Origin: Panacagrimonas sp052387695
GTDB taxonomy: Bacteria; Pseudomonadota; Gammaproteobacteria; Nevskiales; Nevskiaceae
Length of the DNA: 64,000 nt
Direction of reading: 5' to 3'
NCBI GenBank assembly: GCA_052387695.1
Contig: JBQTIX010000112.1
Location: 1-64,000 of the forward strand
Shown: positions 51,016 through 59,608 of the stretch, in pieces
Numbering within the stretch: position 1 is the stretch's first letter
How the letters are laid out: every line of letters starts with the position of its first letter
Program-made: the position numbers and the translations under genes
The notes under the pieces: generated by a model
Seen by the model: the letters and a program-made list of their open reading frames with translations, nothing else
Database searches by the model: none
Told to the model about the DNA's origin: nothing

Positions 51016-52470
51016 TCAGAGCTTCACGCAGACGTTCTTCAGCTCGGTGTAAAACTCGAGCGAATGCACACCGCCTTCGCGGCCGATACCGGACTGCTTG
51101 GCGCCGCCGAAGGGCGTGCGCAGATCACGCAGAAACCAGCTATTGACCCAGACCAGGCCGACTTCGATCAGCGCCGCCACCCGGTGCGCACGGGTGACAT
51201 CGCGAGTCCAGATTGAAGACGCGAGGCCGTAGACGTTGTCGTTGGCGCGGCGGACTGCTTCGTCTTCCGTATCGAAGGGCATCACCAGCACGCAGGGTCC
51301 GAAGATCTCTTCGCGCGCCACGGTTGAAGTGTCGTCCAGACCGGTCCAGATGGTGGGCTGCACCCAGGCACCGTTGGCCAATTCGCCCGTCATGCTGGGC
51401 ACGCCGCCACCGGTGACGACCGTCGCGCCTTCGTCCACCGCCTTCTTGTAATAGGACAGCACCTTCTGTCGGTGCTCCTGTGAGATCAGCGGACCCATCT
51501 TGGTCGCCGATTCTTCCGGGCGACCCAGAGTCATCGTCTCCGCGCCGACCTTCAACGCGTCCACGAAACGTTCGAACAGCGGACGCTCGACATACACCCG
51601 CTCGGTGCCCAGGCAGACCTGCCCGCAGTTGGCGAAACAGGAGCGCAGCGTTCCTTCGATGGCCGCGTCGAAATCGCAATCGGCGAACACGATCGCCGCA
51701 TTCTTGCCGCCCATCTCCAGCGACACCGGGCGCGAGCCGGTCGCCGCCGCTCGCATGATCGCTTCGCCTGTACGGGTCTCACCGGTGAAGGTGATGGCGT
51801 TGACGCCCTTGTGCGTGGTGACGAACTCGCCGGCCGAGTTGGGGCCAAAGCCGTGCACCACGTTGTAGACACCCTTGGGCATGCCGACGGTGGCCATGAC
51901 CTCGCCGAGCAGGGTCGCCGTCTGCGGAGTCTCTTCTGAGGGTTTAACGACCACGGTGTTGCCGCAGGCCAGAGCCGGGCCAACTTTCCAAGTCATCAGC
52001 AGCAGCGGCAGATTCCACGGGCAGATCACACCGACCACGCCGACCGGGCGCCGCAGCGCGTAGTTGATCGCGCCACGACCGTCGGGCGTTGCCATCTCGA
52101 AGAACTCGGACGGCACGTTCTTCACCACATCGGCGAAGATCTTGAAGTTGGCCGCGCCGCGCGGGATGTCGATGTGCCGCGCCAGGCTGTACGGCTTGCC
52201 GGTGTCGGCACACTCCGCTGCGAGGAACTCGTCGAAGCGACGGTTGATCTCGTTGGCCACCGCGTACAACAGGTCCACCCGATCCGTCACCGCGAGCTTG
52301 CCCCAGGGACCCTGCAGGGCCGCGCGCGCGGCGGTCACCGCGGCATCGACTTCGGCCTTGCCCGCCTCGTGAACCAGGCCGAGGATGGAATCATCCAGCG
52401 GCGAGCGCTTCTCGAAGGTCTTGCCGGTGGCGACAAATTCGCCGTTGATGAAGTTGCGGATGCTTTTCAT
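51016..52470 (-). CDS. dmpC: 2-hydroxymuconic semialdehyde dehydrogenase
   Basis: Aldehyde dehydrogenase of 484 residues that oxidises 2-hydroxymuconic semialdehyde to 4-oxalocrotonate, the oxidative branch of meta-cleavage. The catalytic Glu is in SLEMGGKNA and the Cys in FANCGQVCLGTER. The family N-terminus MKSIRNFINGEFVATGKTFE fixes the start at 52470. Because dmpD is absent, this branch appears to be the only route for the ring-cleavage product in the array. Confidence 0.96.
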   Translation of the reverse strand: MKSIRNFINGEFVATGKTFEKRSPLDDSILGLVHEAGKAEVDAAVTAARAALQGPWGKLAVTDRVDLLYAVANEINRRFDEFLAAECADTGKPYSLARHIDIPRGAANFKIFADVVKNVPSEFFEMATPDGRGAINYALRRPVGVVGVICPWNLPLLLMTWKVGPALACGNTVVVKPSEETPQTATLLGEVMATVGMPKGVYNVVHGFGPNSAGEFVTTHKGVNAITFTGETRTGEAIMRAAATGSRPVSLEMGGKNAAIVFADCDFDAAIEGTLRSCFANCGQVCLGTERVYVERPLFERFVDALKVGAETMTLGRPEESATKMGPLISQEHRQKVLSYYKKAVDEGATVVTGGGVPSMTGELANGAWVQPTIWTGLDDTSTVAREEIFGPCVLVMPFDTEDEAVRRANDNVYGLASSIWTRDVTRAHRVAALIEVGLVWVNSWFLRDLRTPFGGAKQSGIGREGGVHSLEFYTELKNVCVKL

Positions 52471-52486
52471 GATGCGCGGATGCTGT

Positions 52487-52927
52487 TCACGACTCGACGC
52501 CGATGCTCTTGAGGCCGGCGCGGGCGCAGTCCTCGTCCTGGTGTTCGGTGCCACCGGATACGCCGATGCCGCCGATCAATTCGCCATCCGCCACGATCGG
52601 CAGACCGCCACCGAAAGCCACGAAGCGTGGCCGCTTGGTGATGCCCTCACGCACTGCCTCGGAATGCTGCTTCAACGCCTCGCTCCAGCGGCCGGTCGCC
52701 AGACCGAAGCTCGCCGCGGTGTAGGCCTTGTCGATGGCAATCTCCACCGAGTGCAGCGGCGCGCCCGGCATGCGCAGGAAACCTGCGAGCACACCGGAGC
52801 GATCGACCACAGCGATGTTGATGCGCCAGCCATTGGCTTCGGCAGCCGCGGCCGCAGCGTGCACTGCGGAAGAGGCGGCGCGCCAGTCGATGACGCGCTG
52901 CGCAACGCTGATGGGACTGTTCGACAT
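52487..52927 (-). CDS. GlcG/HbpS-family heme-binding-like protein
   Basis: A 146-residue protein of the GlcG/HbpS/PduO-C family (INIAVVDRSGVLAGFLRMPG, SVEIAIDKAYTAASFGLATG, GGLPIVADGELIGGIGVSGG). Proteins of this family often accompany catechol 2,3-dioxygenase genes, and some bind heme or corrinoid. Its task in the pathway is not established. Sits between dmpB and dmpC with short spacers. Confidence 0.9.
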   Translation of the reverse strand: MSNSPISVAQRVIDWRAASSAVHAAAAAAEANGWRINIAVVDRSGVLAGFLRMPGAPLHSVEIAIDKAYTAASFGLATGRWSEALKQHSEAVREGITKRPRFVAFGGGLPIVADGELIGGIGVSGGTEHQDEDCARAGLKSIGVES

Positions 52928-52952
52928 CGTTGAGTCGTCGGATTCCGTACGA

Positions 52953-53897
52953 TCAGGTGTAAACGCCGGTGAAGGACTCGGGCAGGATGCCGGTGTGGTA
53001 GAAAATTCCGCGGCCGATGGTGTCTTCAGTCCAGGTGATCACGGGACGATCCGGCTGCGCCATGTAGCCCAGACCCGCGAAGGTCTCGTTGCGGTTGCCG
53101 GACGGGTCGAAGAAATAGATGGTCTCGCCGCGGGTGATGCCGTGACGCGTCGGCGCCACGTCGATCTTCACCTTGTTCTTCGCCATCACGTCGCCGGCCT
53201 TGAGGATGTCGTGCCAGCTATCCAGGAAGAACGAGACGTGGTGCATGCCGGGACGCGGACCGCCGACGAAGGCGATGTCGTGCGGTGTGCTGGTGCGGAA
53301 CATGAAGGCCGCGACTTGGATGTTGGCGTCCGGCCCGACCATCGCCTGCTCTCCGAGATGGAATTCGAGTACCTCGCTCATGAATTTGCAGTTGTCGGCG
53401 ACGTGGTTCACGCCGTTAGGCGGATCGACCAAGCACATCAGCAGGGTGTGATCCAGCCAGTGCGCACCGGCGCCCTTCTTGTCGTCCGGCCAGGGGTCCG
53501 GATTGGTGGAGCCGACGTCCGTGCCGACGCATTCTTTCTTCGCGTACAGCAGAAACTCGTGCGAGCTGGGCAGATTGAACTTGAGCAGGCGGCCCACGAA
53601 CGGCAGGGTGTCGGCGGGCAGCATCTCGGTCTTGATGCCGTATTCCTCGATGCGCTTCTTGAACACGTCAAGCTCGGCATCCTTTTCGACCTTGTAGGCG
53701 ACGTGATTCATGCCCGCCCGATCCGAAGGCGTGAGGATGATCGAGTACTTGTCCCACTCGTCCCAGCACTTGAGATAGACGTTGCCATCGGCGTCGGTGT
53801 GCACCGTCTTCATGCCGATGACATTCTCGTAATGCTTCAACGCCGCCGGCATGTCCATCACGCGGATGCTGGCATGCCCGATTCTCATGACGCCCAT
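52953..53897 (-). CDS. dmpB: Catechol 2,3-dioxygenase (extradiol)
   Basis: Type I extradiol dioxygenase of 314 residues cleaving catechol to 2-hydroxymuconic semialdehyde. The Fe(II) ligands are His in HWLDHTLLMC, His in GMHHVSFFL and Glu in RGETIYFFDPSGNRNETFAG. The strong SD AGGAGGAG upstream supports ATG 53897, with a second ATG four codons in. Close match in length and motifs to XylE/DmpB. Confidence 0.97.
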   Translation of the reverse strand: MGVMRIGHASIRVMDMPAALKHYENVIGMKTVHTDADGNVYLKCWDEWDKYSIILTPSDRAGMNHVAYKVEKDAELDVFKKRIEEYGIKTEMLPADTLPFVGRLLKFNLPSSHEFLLYAKKECVGTDVGSTNPDPWPDDKKGAGAHWLDHTLLMCLVDPPNGVNHVADNCKFMSEVLEFHLGEQAMVGPDANIQVAAFMFRTSTPHDIAFVGGPRPGMHHVSFFLDSWHDILKAGDVMAKNKVKIDVAPTRHGITRGETIYFFDPSGNRNETFAGLGYMAQPDRPVITWTEDTIGRGIFYHTGILPESFTGVYT

Positions 53898-53940
53898 GGA
53901 TTTCTCCTCCTGGCCTAAATGTGTGTATGACTCGATGGGT

Positions 53941-54309
53941 TCATGAGCCGTTACGAATACGGCCGAACTGACCCAGAAAACTCTTCTGCATCTTTCCAAG
54001 CACTTCTACTTCGACGTCCGACTCCGGGATCACCCGGCACGCCAGGGTGATGCCATCGGACGCCTCGTCCGCGCTCACGTGATCCCGACTCACCGCTCCC
54101 GCCGAACGACATTGACCATGAACCTTGACCTTGCACACTCCGCATCCGCCGTTGACACAGCCTACGGGGATGCCCTTTCGACCCAGACGGATCATGCCCT
54201 GTAGCAAAGTCTCGCCCTCGTCACAGGTATACGACTCACCTGTTTGTCGCAGGCTCACTTTGAGCCGCAGCTTCAGTCTCTCAGCGATGGCGGCTCCTCC
54301 GTCGGGCAT
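53941..54309 (-). CDS. dmpQ: Plant-type 2Fe-2S ferredoxin (XylT/DmpQ-like)
   Basis: Ferredoxin of 122 residues that in XylT/DmpQ systems reductively reactivates catechol 2,3-dioxygenase after oxidation of its iron. Cluster ligands are in VGCVNGGCGVCKVKVHG with the last Cys in TLACRV. It is directly upstream of dmpB as in other meta-cleavage operons. Confidence 0.93.
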   Translation of the reverse strand: MPDGGAAIAERLKLRLKVSLRQTGESYTCDEGETLLQGMIRLGRKGIPVGCVNGGCGVCKVKVHGQCRSAGAVSRDHVSADEASDGITLACRVIPESDVEVEVLGKMQKSFLGQFGRIRNGS

Positions 54310-54333
54310 GGCGCTTGGACTCCGATGGCCCCG

Positions 54334-55434
54334 TCAGATTGCCTTGAATAGCGGGCTGCGGACCTGCTGCGAATCCGCAGCAGAAATGAACTTCTCCATG
54401 TAGATATCGCGCTCGAACAGTCGCCCCTGCATCAGGGTGGTGATGCAGGCGTCAATCATCAGCGGCGGTCCGCAGAGATAGGCTTTATGCCCTCTAAAAT
54501 CGTTGTTGAAATGCGCCTTGGCAGCCTCGTGAACGAAGCCGCGGAAACCTTGCCAGCCGCTCCCCTCAGATTCCGCAGACAGTGCCGGTACGTAAGTGAA
54601 GTTCGGGTAGCGGTCCGCCAGGGCGACGAACTCGTCGTGGTAATACAACTCCTCGCGCGTACGCTGGCCGTAGACCAGGGTCATCGGTAGCTCGCAACCC
54701 TGTTCGAGCAGATCGAGGATCATCGATTGCGGGCTCGACAGTCCCGAGCCGCCGGCCATGAAGATCATCGGCAACTGTGCCGATTGCCGCACGAAGAAAC
54801 GACCGTAAGGCCCCGCGATCGAGACCCGATCGCCAACTTTCAGATTCTTGTGGATGTAGGCGGTGCCGAGACCGCCGGGTACGACGCGGACATTCAGCTC
54901 GATCTCGTCGCCCTTGGACGGCGAATTGGCGAGCGAAAACGGCCGCGAGAATCCCTGGTCCGGAATGGTGACGTTGACGTACTGGCCCGCCTGGAAATGA
55001 ATGGCCTCGTCGAGTTGGGCGAACACCCCGCAAATCGTTGGCGTGAGTCGCTCGATACGCGTGACGGTTCCGGTGAAATCGCGGACGGGTATCGATTTGG
55101 CGTCGGGCTCTTCGTCGACTTCGGCCTCGATCGTCACATCGCTCTGCATCGTCGCGCAACAGGCCAGAGTCTTTCCCTCATCGCGCTCGAAATCCATCAG
55201 CGCGAACGACGAAGCCTCCCCGTGATCCACCTCGCCGTCGAGCACCGAGACCTTGCAGGTCGCGCACAACCCATGACAGCAGGCGTGAGGAAGATAAATT
55301 CCCTGACGCAGCGCCGCATCGAGGATGGTCTGTCCGTCTTCGACGTCCAGACTGACTCCGAGAGGTTCGATAGTGAGCCGATTACCCATGCTGCGCAGAT
55401 GTTCCAATCTTCCGTGAATGACGGCTTCATGCAT
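54334..55434 (-). CDS. dmpP: Phenol hydroxylase reductase component (P5)
   Basis: FAD- and 2Fe-2S-containing reductase of phenol hydroxylase. Ferredoxin domain: LPHACCHGLCATCKVSVLDG with fourth Cys in TLACCA. FAD-binding RPFSLANSPSKGDEIELNVR and NAD-binding MIFMAGGSGLSSPQSMI follow. From ATG 55434 it has 366 residues; an ATG at 55389 (MGNRLTIEPLGVSLDVEDGQ) would match the usual DmpP N-terminus better but lacks an SD. The gene begins 12 bp after dmpO. Confidence 0.94.
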   Translation of the reverse strand: MHEAVIHGRLEHLRSMGNRLTIEPLGVSLDVEDGQTILDAALRQGIYLPHACCHGLCATCKVSVLDGEVDHGEASSFALMDFERDEGKTLACCATMQSDVTIEAEVDEEPDAKSIPVRDFTGTVTRIERLTPTICGVFAQLDEAIHFQAGQYVNVTIPDQGFSRPFSLANSPSKGDEIELNVRVVPGGLGTAYIHKNLKVGDRVSIAGPYGRFFVRQSAQLPMIFMAGGSGLSSPQSMILDLLEQGCELPMTLVYGQRTREELYYHDEFVALADRYPNFTYVPALSAESEGSGWQGFRGFVHEAAKAHFNNDFRGHKAYLCGPPLMIDACITTLMQGRLFERDIYMEKFISAADSQQVRSPLFKAI

Positions 55435-55446
55435 CGACCCACCGGG

Positions 55447-55806
55447 TCAGGTGCACGTGCCCTTGATCCCGGTCAGGCCGGGGGTCCTGAACCTCAGCAC
55501 GTCCTTGTGCACGAGTCCGTTTTCTGCAAGCGACTTTTCAACGTCGGGCTTCCATGGTTGCCCGGACTTGAACCACTCCACGATCGCCCAATCCACTTTG
55601 GCGAAGTCCGGGTGCGGCGAATAGATACCCGGCAGTATCTGCTCCATCAGAGCCTTGAATGGTGTGGCTGGCGGCAGCGGCAAGGCCAGTGGTGCGCAGA
55701 ACATCAGATGATCTTCCCAGCCTACGTAAAGCACTTGGTTGCCGTGAAAGTTCTCGACCTTGTCCTTGGCCGGAAACTTGTAGGGCTTCAGCGATACCGT
55801 CGCCAT
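55447..55806 (-). CDS. dmpO: Phenol hydroxylase subunit P4
   Basis: Small hydroxylase subunit of 119 residues (MATVSLKPYKFPAKDKVENF, QVLYVGWEDHLMFCAPLALP) typical of DmpO/P4, the gamma subunit of the hydroxylase. The start at 55806 is set by family N-terminus and a GAGGAG SD. It is separated from dmpN by 138 bp that contain a strong hairpin. Confidence 0.95.
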   Translation of the reverse strand: MATVSLKPYKFPAKDKVENFHGNQVLYVGWEDHLMFCAPLALPLPPATPFKALMEQILPGIYSPHPDFAKVDWAIVEWFKSGQPWKPDVEKSLAENGLVHKDVLRFRTPGLTGIKGTCT

Positions 55807-55839
55807 TTGTATGCTCCTCGCTCCCCGTGTTAGTGGCGA

Positions 55840-55869
55840 GGTGCGATCCGGGGTGAACCGGATCGCACC
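55840..55869. promoter_or_regulatory. 12-bp perfect hairpin between dmpN and dmpO
   Basis: GGTGCGATCCGG (55840-55851) pairs exactly with CCGGATCGCACC (55858-55869) around a 6-base loop. No T-run follows in the direction of transcription, so it is unlikely to terminate fully. It may be an mRNA processing or stabilising site that sets the level of the large subunit relative to downstream genes. Confidence 0.55.
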
Positions 55870-55944
55870 TGCCTTTTGGCCGTCATCCCTGACGATGTTG
55901 CGTACTCGTGGCGACACAGCGCCACGAGCCCCTCCTTGGTCTGC

Positions 55945-57498
55945 TCAGCCCGCGGGAGCACTCTCGCCGCGCCAGGCTGCAAAGTTTTTCTGGTCCTCGG
56001 ACCCTTCGAAATCGAGGTTGTCACGCCCGCTATTGAACTTGTACCAGTCGAGCACGGCCTTGAGCGGATCGAAGCCAGGCGCGGTCGGATCGACGCCCTC
56101 GTTGAAGCAGTTGCCCTGGTAGATCTGGTGCACCGGCAACCAGGACTGCACGAACTTCTCCGGCTCGAAGTCGAAGATCTCCTTGCAGGGGTCGGAACAG
56201 AAATGGTACTTGTCGCCTTCGTAATCCGATTCGCGGTAGCAGATCTTGGTCGGGTCGGTCGGCTCGGTGAAGAACATCGGGATCTGGCAGGTGGTGCACA
56301 ACTGCGGCAGGGTTCCGTGGTAAAAGCGCTTGCCCTCCTTGGCCTGCTGTTCCCAGTGTTCGAAGCGCGGGCGATACAGCTTGTCGAAGGTGTCCGGGTA
56401 CTTGGCGGAGAGCCAGTCCTTTTCATCTGCGGTCGGTGTCCAGGTGTGGAACGCCGCCGCGGCTCCGAAGTTGTAGAACGTGGCCCAGGTCTGGTGGCTC
56501 AGGTGGTCCTTCTCGAAGCAGGCCTGATCCCAGCCCTTCGGCTTGCGGATGCCGTAGCGCGCAAGGTCGTTGAACAGCGCACCGCCGTTCTGCTCACCGT
56601 AGATTTCCCAGGCTTCCTTCCAGCTCATCACCTTCTTCGGAAGCATGTAATCCATCATCATCGAGACCAGAGTCAGCACCTTGTAGCCACGCCAAAACCA
56701 CTTGTCCAGCCAGCGCTGCACGATGGGCACGTTGGCCGGATCCTGCTCGAGCAGGAACTTGATGATCTCCAGGCCCAGGGTCATGTGACGCGACTCGTCC
56801 GACTGCGCGGAGAAGCCGAAAGTCACCGTGGCCATGTCGCCGTTGAACGCGGCGCCGGACATGAAGGGCACGAACAGCAAGTTGGTCAGCACGTACTCGA
56901 ACGCGAAGCTGATCGCCACCACGAACTCGAATGGCCCGGCCGAGATCGCATCGTCGAAGAAGGACTTGGGCACCGACAGATACCACACGCGGTCATGCCA
57001 GTGCCGCCAGTTGTGCATGCCGTTGTAGTACTTGTTGTAGTTCGACACCGTGTGCATCTGCGTCTGCGCGTGCCGCAGCTCGTCGATGGACTGCATCTGG
57101 CAGGCGACGCGCGCGCCGGCGCCATCGAACTGGCGACCCACGTGGGCGAAGCCGCGGTGCGCCATGTATTCCAGCGGGCTCACCCCCTGGATGAACAACT
57201 TGAGCGCATTGATGTAGCGCGCGTCGGCCACGCCCAGATGCCCGTTGTTCTGGGCGAAGGCGTCGATGATCGCGTAGAGCTTCTTCTCTTTTTCGCCCTG
57301 GTATTTCCAGTAGGCGTCCATGGTCAGACGGAACGGGTCCTCCCACTTGTCCCAGTCGTGAATCTTGATGCCCTCGTAACGGGTGTACGGGAACACCTTC
57401 TCCATCGGCTGATAGGTGGTTTCCCAGTTCAGCCCACGGGTCATATGGTTGTAGCGTTCTTTCAGACTCAGCTTCTTCTTGCTGGCTTGCATGTCCAT
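55945..57498 (-). CDS. dmpN: Phenol hydroxylase catalytic subunit P3
   Basis: Diiron hydroxylase alpha subunit of 517 residues. The iron motifs are SIDELRHAQTQ and SDESRHMTLGLE. The N-terminus LSLKERYNHMTRGLNWETTY and C-terminal Cys segment (LCTTCQIPMFF, YHFCSDPCKEIFDFEPE) are typical of DmpN/LapN. It converts phenol and methylphenols to catechols, connecting the toluene monooxygenase products to ring cleavage. Confidence 0.97.
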   Translation of the reverse strand: MDMQASKKKLSLKERYNHMTRGLNWETTYQPMEKVFPYTRYEGIKIHDWDKWEDPFRLTMDAYWKYQGEKEKKLYAIIDAFAQNNGHLGVADARYINALKLFIQGVSPLEYMAHRGFAHVGRQFDGAGARVACQMQSIDELRHAQTQMHTVSNYNKYYNGMHNWRHWHDRVWYLSVPKSFFDDAISAGPFEFVVAISFAFEYVLTNLLFVPFMSGAAFNGDMATVTFGFSAQSDESRHMTLGLEIIKFLLEQDPANVPIVQRWLDKWFWRGYKVLTLVSMMMDYMLPKKVMSWKEAWEIYGEQNGGALFNDLARYGIRKPKGWDQACFEKDHLSHQTWATFYNFGAAAAFHTWTPTADEKDWLSAKYPDTFDKLYRPRFEHWEQQAKEGKRFYHGTLPQLCTTCQIPMFFTEPTDPTKICYRESDYEGDKYHFCSDPCKEIFDFEPEKFVQSWLPVHQIYQGNCFNEGVDPTAPGFDPLKAVLDWYKFNSGRDNLDFEGSEDQKNFAAWRGESAPAG

Positions 57499-57519
57499 GG
57501 ATTCGTCTCCAGTGCGTTT

Positions 57520-57789
57520 TTAGTGTTTCCAGCTAAGAGTGAACTGATCGTCGTCCTCATCGATGTTGCCGGTGAGGGTGATCAGGTGCATATGCATTTC
57601 CTGCAAATCGAAATCCCGGCCGATGCGCGACTCGATGGACTCGCGCCGGACCACGAGACGATCCACGGCGTCGATCTTGACCATCGCAGGCGACTCGGTT
57701 TTCACCGAGCCAGGGTTGTCTTCGAGGATCGCCTCGATGATCGGGCGGGTGTCTTCGTTGACCTGGAATGCGATGAAGATATTGGACAT
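57520..57789 (-). CDS. dmpM: Phenol hydroxylase effector protein P2
   Basis: Cofactorless MmoB/DmpM-family coupling protein of 89 residues (MSNIFIAFQVNEDTRPIIEA, GRDFDLQEMHMHLITLTGNI). Length equals DmpM. ATG 57789 is the family start; the frame is open upstream inside dmpL without support. Required for full hydroxylase turnover in known systems. Confidence 0.96.
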   Translation of the reverse strand: MSNIFIAFQVNEDTRPIIEAILEDNPGSVKTESPAMVKIDAVDRLVVRRESIESRIGRDFDLQEMHMHLITLTGNIDEDDDQFTLSWKH

Positions 57790-57799
57790 GCGCGATCTC

Positions 57800-58798
57800 C
57801 TAGACGCTGACGCCGGTCTTCGCGCAACGCGCGTTGAATTGGGTGGTGGCTTGCTCGATTTCATCGCTTGCCCAACCCTCGGGGAGCGCGCCATGGACCA
57901 GCGGCGACAAGGCAAGCGTCGCCCTGTCGCGCCAATGCTTAATCCATCCTGCCACGAGCGCCTTGTTCTCCGGAGAATCGGCGACGGCGATCTTGATCTG
58001 GGCATCGACCCACTTGGCGGTCTCGTCGTACCACTCGCTCATGAACATGGTGAGCATCGCCACCGCGCTGCCGTTCTTCGATGACATGTAGTCATCGACG
58101 ATGCAGCCGTACACCATCGGGTAGAGCAGCCCGTCCAGCACGAGATTCTGGGCCACGAACAACTCGAACCAATCATCGAGAACGAAGCTGTCCTCGACGT
58201 AGCGGCGCAGTTCCTGCCACTCAGGAGCATGGAGCCAGGCCTGCTTGGCGACGTCGAGATAATCGGCGTCGGCCAGCAGCATGCCCAACCGGGTCAGATA
58301 CTGGGCGATGCCCAGCTGATCCATCGCATGGAAGCTGCACGGAGCGGTGATCGCGGTGCCGTAGCCGTAGGCGCACATCGAGGAATTGTTCATGTTCGCG
58401 CCCCAGGCCACGTGGCGCAGCGGCACCAGCAGTTTGAGCGCGGTGTCCTTGATGTCCGCCGGCAGGCCGCTGATCAGGCCGCGGGATTCGACGAAATCGA
58501 AGTTCGATTCCATCGAGTCCTGCTGACGCGCCCGTGTCATCGTCCAGTTCCCGTAATAAAACTGACGAGGATCCTTGAACGCGTACCAGTCCTTCATCTT
58601 GATGGCGGTACGGGCCGGGTCGAATATCTCGTGATCCGGATCCCAGGTCGGCCGATAGTGGAAATTTGCTTCCGGCTGCATGCCGAGCGTCGCTTCCTGG
58701 TAGCGCGAAGCCTGCTTGTCGCCCCCGATGCGCGACGCGACGTTGCCGAAGGTGTTTCGCATCGGCTTGAGGCTTACCGTTTTCAGGTCAACTGACAT
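57800..58798 (-). CDS. dmpL: Phenol hydroxylase subunit P1
   Basis: Beta subunit of the hydroxylase, 332 residues, with family sequence VDLKTVSLKPMRNTFGNVAS, EATLGMQPEANFHYRPTWDP and WGANMNNSSMCAYGYGTAIT. It lacks diiron motifs. It is the first gene of the array; a P0 gene (dmpK) would normally precede it but none is seen between it and the predicted promoter 138 bp upstream. Confidence 0.96.
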   Translation of the reverse strand: MSVDLKTVSLKPMRNTFGNVASRIGGDKQASRYQEATLGMQPEANFHYRPTWDPDHEIFDPARTAIKMKDWYAFKDPRQFYYGNWTMTRARQQDSMESNFDFVESRGLISGLPADIKDTALKLLVPLRHVAWGANMNNSSMCAYGYGTAITAPCSFHAMDQLGIAQYLTRLGMLLADADYLDVAKQAWLHAPEWQELRRYVEDSFVLDDWFELFVAQNLVLDGLLYPMVYGCIVDDYMSSKNGSAVAMLTMFMSEWYDETAKWVDAQIKIAVADSPENKALVAGWIKHWRDRATLALSPLVHGALPEGWASDEIEQATTQFNARCAKTGVSV

Positions 58799-58836
58799 CG
58801 AGGTTCTCCACCGTTATTTGTGACGCCAGTCGCGAA

Positions 58837-58858
58837 TCCCACTCCGTCCGGAGTGGGA
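58837..58858. promoter_or_regulatory. Leader hairpin upstream of dmpL
   Basis: TCCCACTCC and GGAGTGGGA form a 9-bp stem with a 4-base loop, about 40 nt before the dmpL start and within the predicted leader. No T-run follows. It may stabilise the 5' end of the long catabolic mRNA. Confidence 0.45.
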
Positions 58859-58946
58859 GCGCCTGCGCGTGAATCCCAGTCCGCTTCAGGTCACACGATG
58901 TCGGCAAGCATGAGCAGCTCCACATCAAGCCCTGAGGACTCACCTG

Positions 58947-58962
58947 AGCGACAACTGTGCCA
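58947..58962 (-). promoter_or_regulatory. Predicted sigma-54 promoter of the phenol/toluene array
   Basis: On the minus strand TGGCAC-AGTTG-TCGCT matches the sigma-54 consensus TGGCAC-N5-TTGCW with a perfect -24 element and one mismatch in the -12 element. It would start transcription near 58936, about 138 nt before dmpL. The downstream genes are of a type usually driven by DmpR-like activators with sigma-54. Confidence 0.65.
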
Positions 58963-58990
58963 ACTGCCGAAACACCTGTTTTTCTCTATA

Positions 58991-59003
58991 TATAATATTG
59001 ATT
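58991..59003 (-). promoter_or_regulatory. Candidate IHF site
   Basis: Read on the minus strand AATCAATATTATA fits WATCAANNNNTTR with one mismatch. It sits in an AT-rich stretch between the sigma-54 promoter and the upstream palindrome, the normal place for IHF to bend DNA in XylR/DmpR-type promoters. Confidence 0.45.
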
Positions 59004-59054
59004 GAAAAGAATTTAATTGGATTTCGTAAAAATCATGCAGGAAGAATTGCGAGC

Positions 59055-59067
59055 ATCAATCATTGAT
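59055..59067. promoter_or_regulatory. Candidate enhancer (UAS) for an XylR/DmpR-type activator
   Basis: The palindrome ATCAAT-C-ATTGAT lies about 125 bp upstream of the predicted transcription start. It resembles the TTGAT/ATCAA-rich inverted repeats bound by aromatic-responsive NtrC-family activators. Such activators normally use two sites; a second clear site was not identified. Confidence 0.42.
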
Positions 59068-59163
59068 CTATCATCGAAGAAATAATCAATGTTTCATGTC
59101 ATTTCTCCAGCGGGGGCACGAACCCCGGTCGGTTGGTTCTTGGAAGTGCCGAACCGGGTGACG

Positions 59164-59396
59164 TTAGTAGGGCATCAAATACGCGGAGTTTTCCTCCCAG
59201 CAGTGCTCGATGAACTTCGGCTCTTCGTTGGTAAGGTCGACCGCGGCGCAACGCTTCGCCACCGGGTCGTAACGGATTTGCACGCCGTTGATCGCAACGG
59301 CGAACGTCGCCAGAGGGGACGGCGTGCGCCTCGCTCCAAGCGGGCTCCATGACGTCCTGCACGTGCCGGCACCGAACTTGGCCGAGGAGTTGGACA
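59164..59396 (-). other. Uncertain small coding region or gene remnant
   Basis: A frame ending at 59164 encodes a protein-like C-terminal stretch (AINGVQIRYDPVAKRCAAVD, EEPKFIEHCWEENSAYLMPY) preceded by less protein-like Ser/Arg-rich sequence from a possible ATG at 59396. Another frame over 59300-59400 (HVQLLGQVRCRHVQDVMEPA) also looks protein-like, which would fit a frameshifted remnant of a longer gene. No family is recognised. An imperfect hairpin (59119-59158) follows the stop. The rest of 59400-59608 shows nothing clear. Confidence 0.3.
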
Positions 59397-59608
59397 TGTG
59401 TCGGGACGGTGGCGCTGATCGAAGATCCCGTACAACGGGAGTTCGGACAGTCCGGGCGACTGCGAACGGAAAACCAATGGCCTGCACTCGGCTTCAAGTC
59501 CACGGCAATCCATTGTGCAAACCTCGTGTTGAAACCCGCGACCATGAGGTGTGGCGAGCGCGCCCCTCGTACCCGCAGGTGCGGTTTTTCAATTCCGCCA
59601 TTACACCA

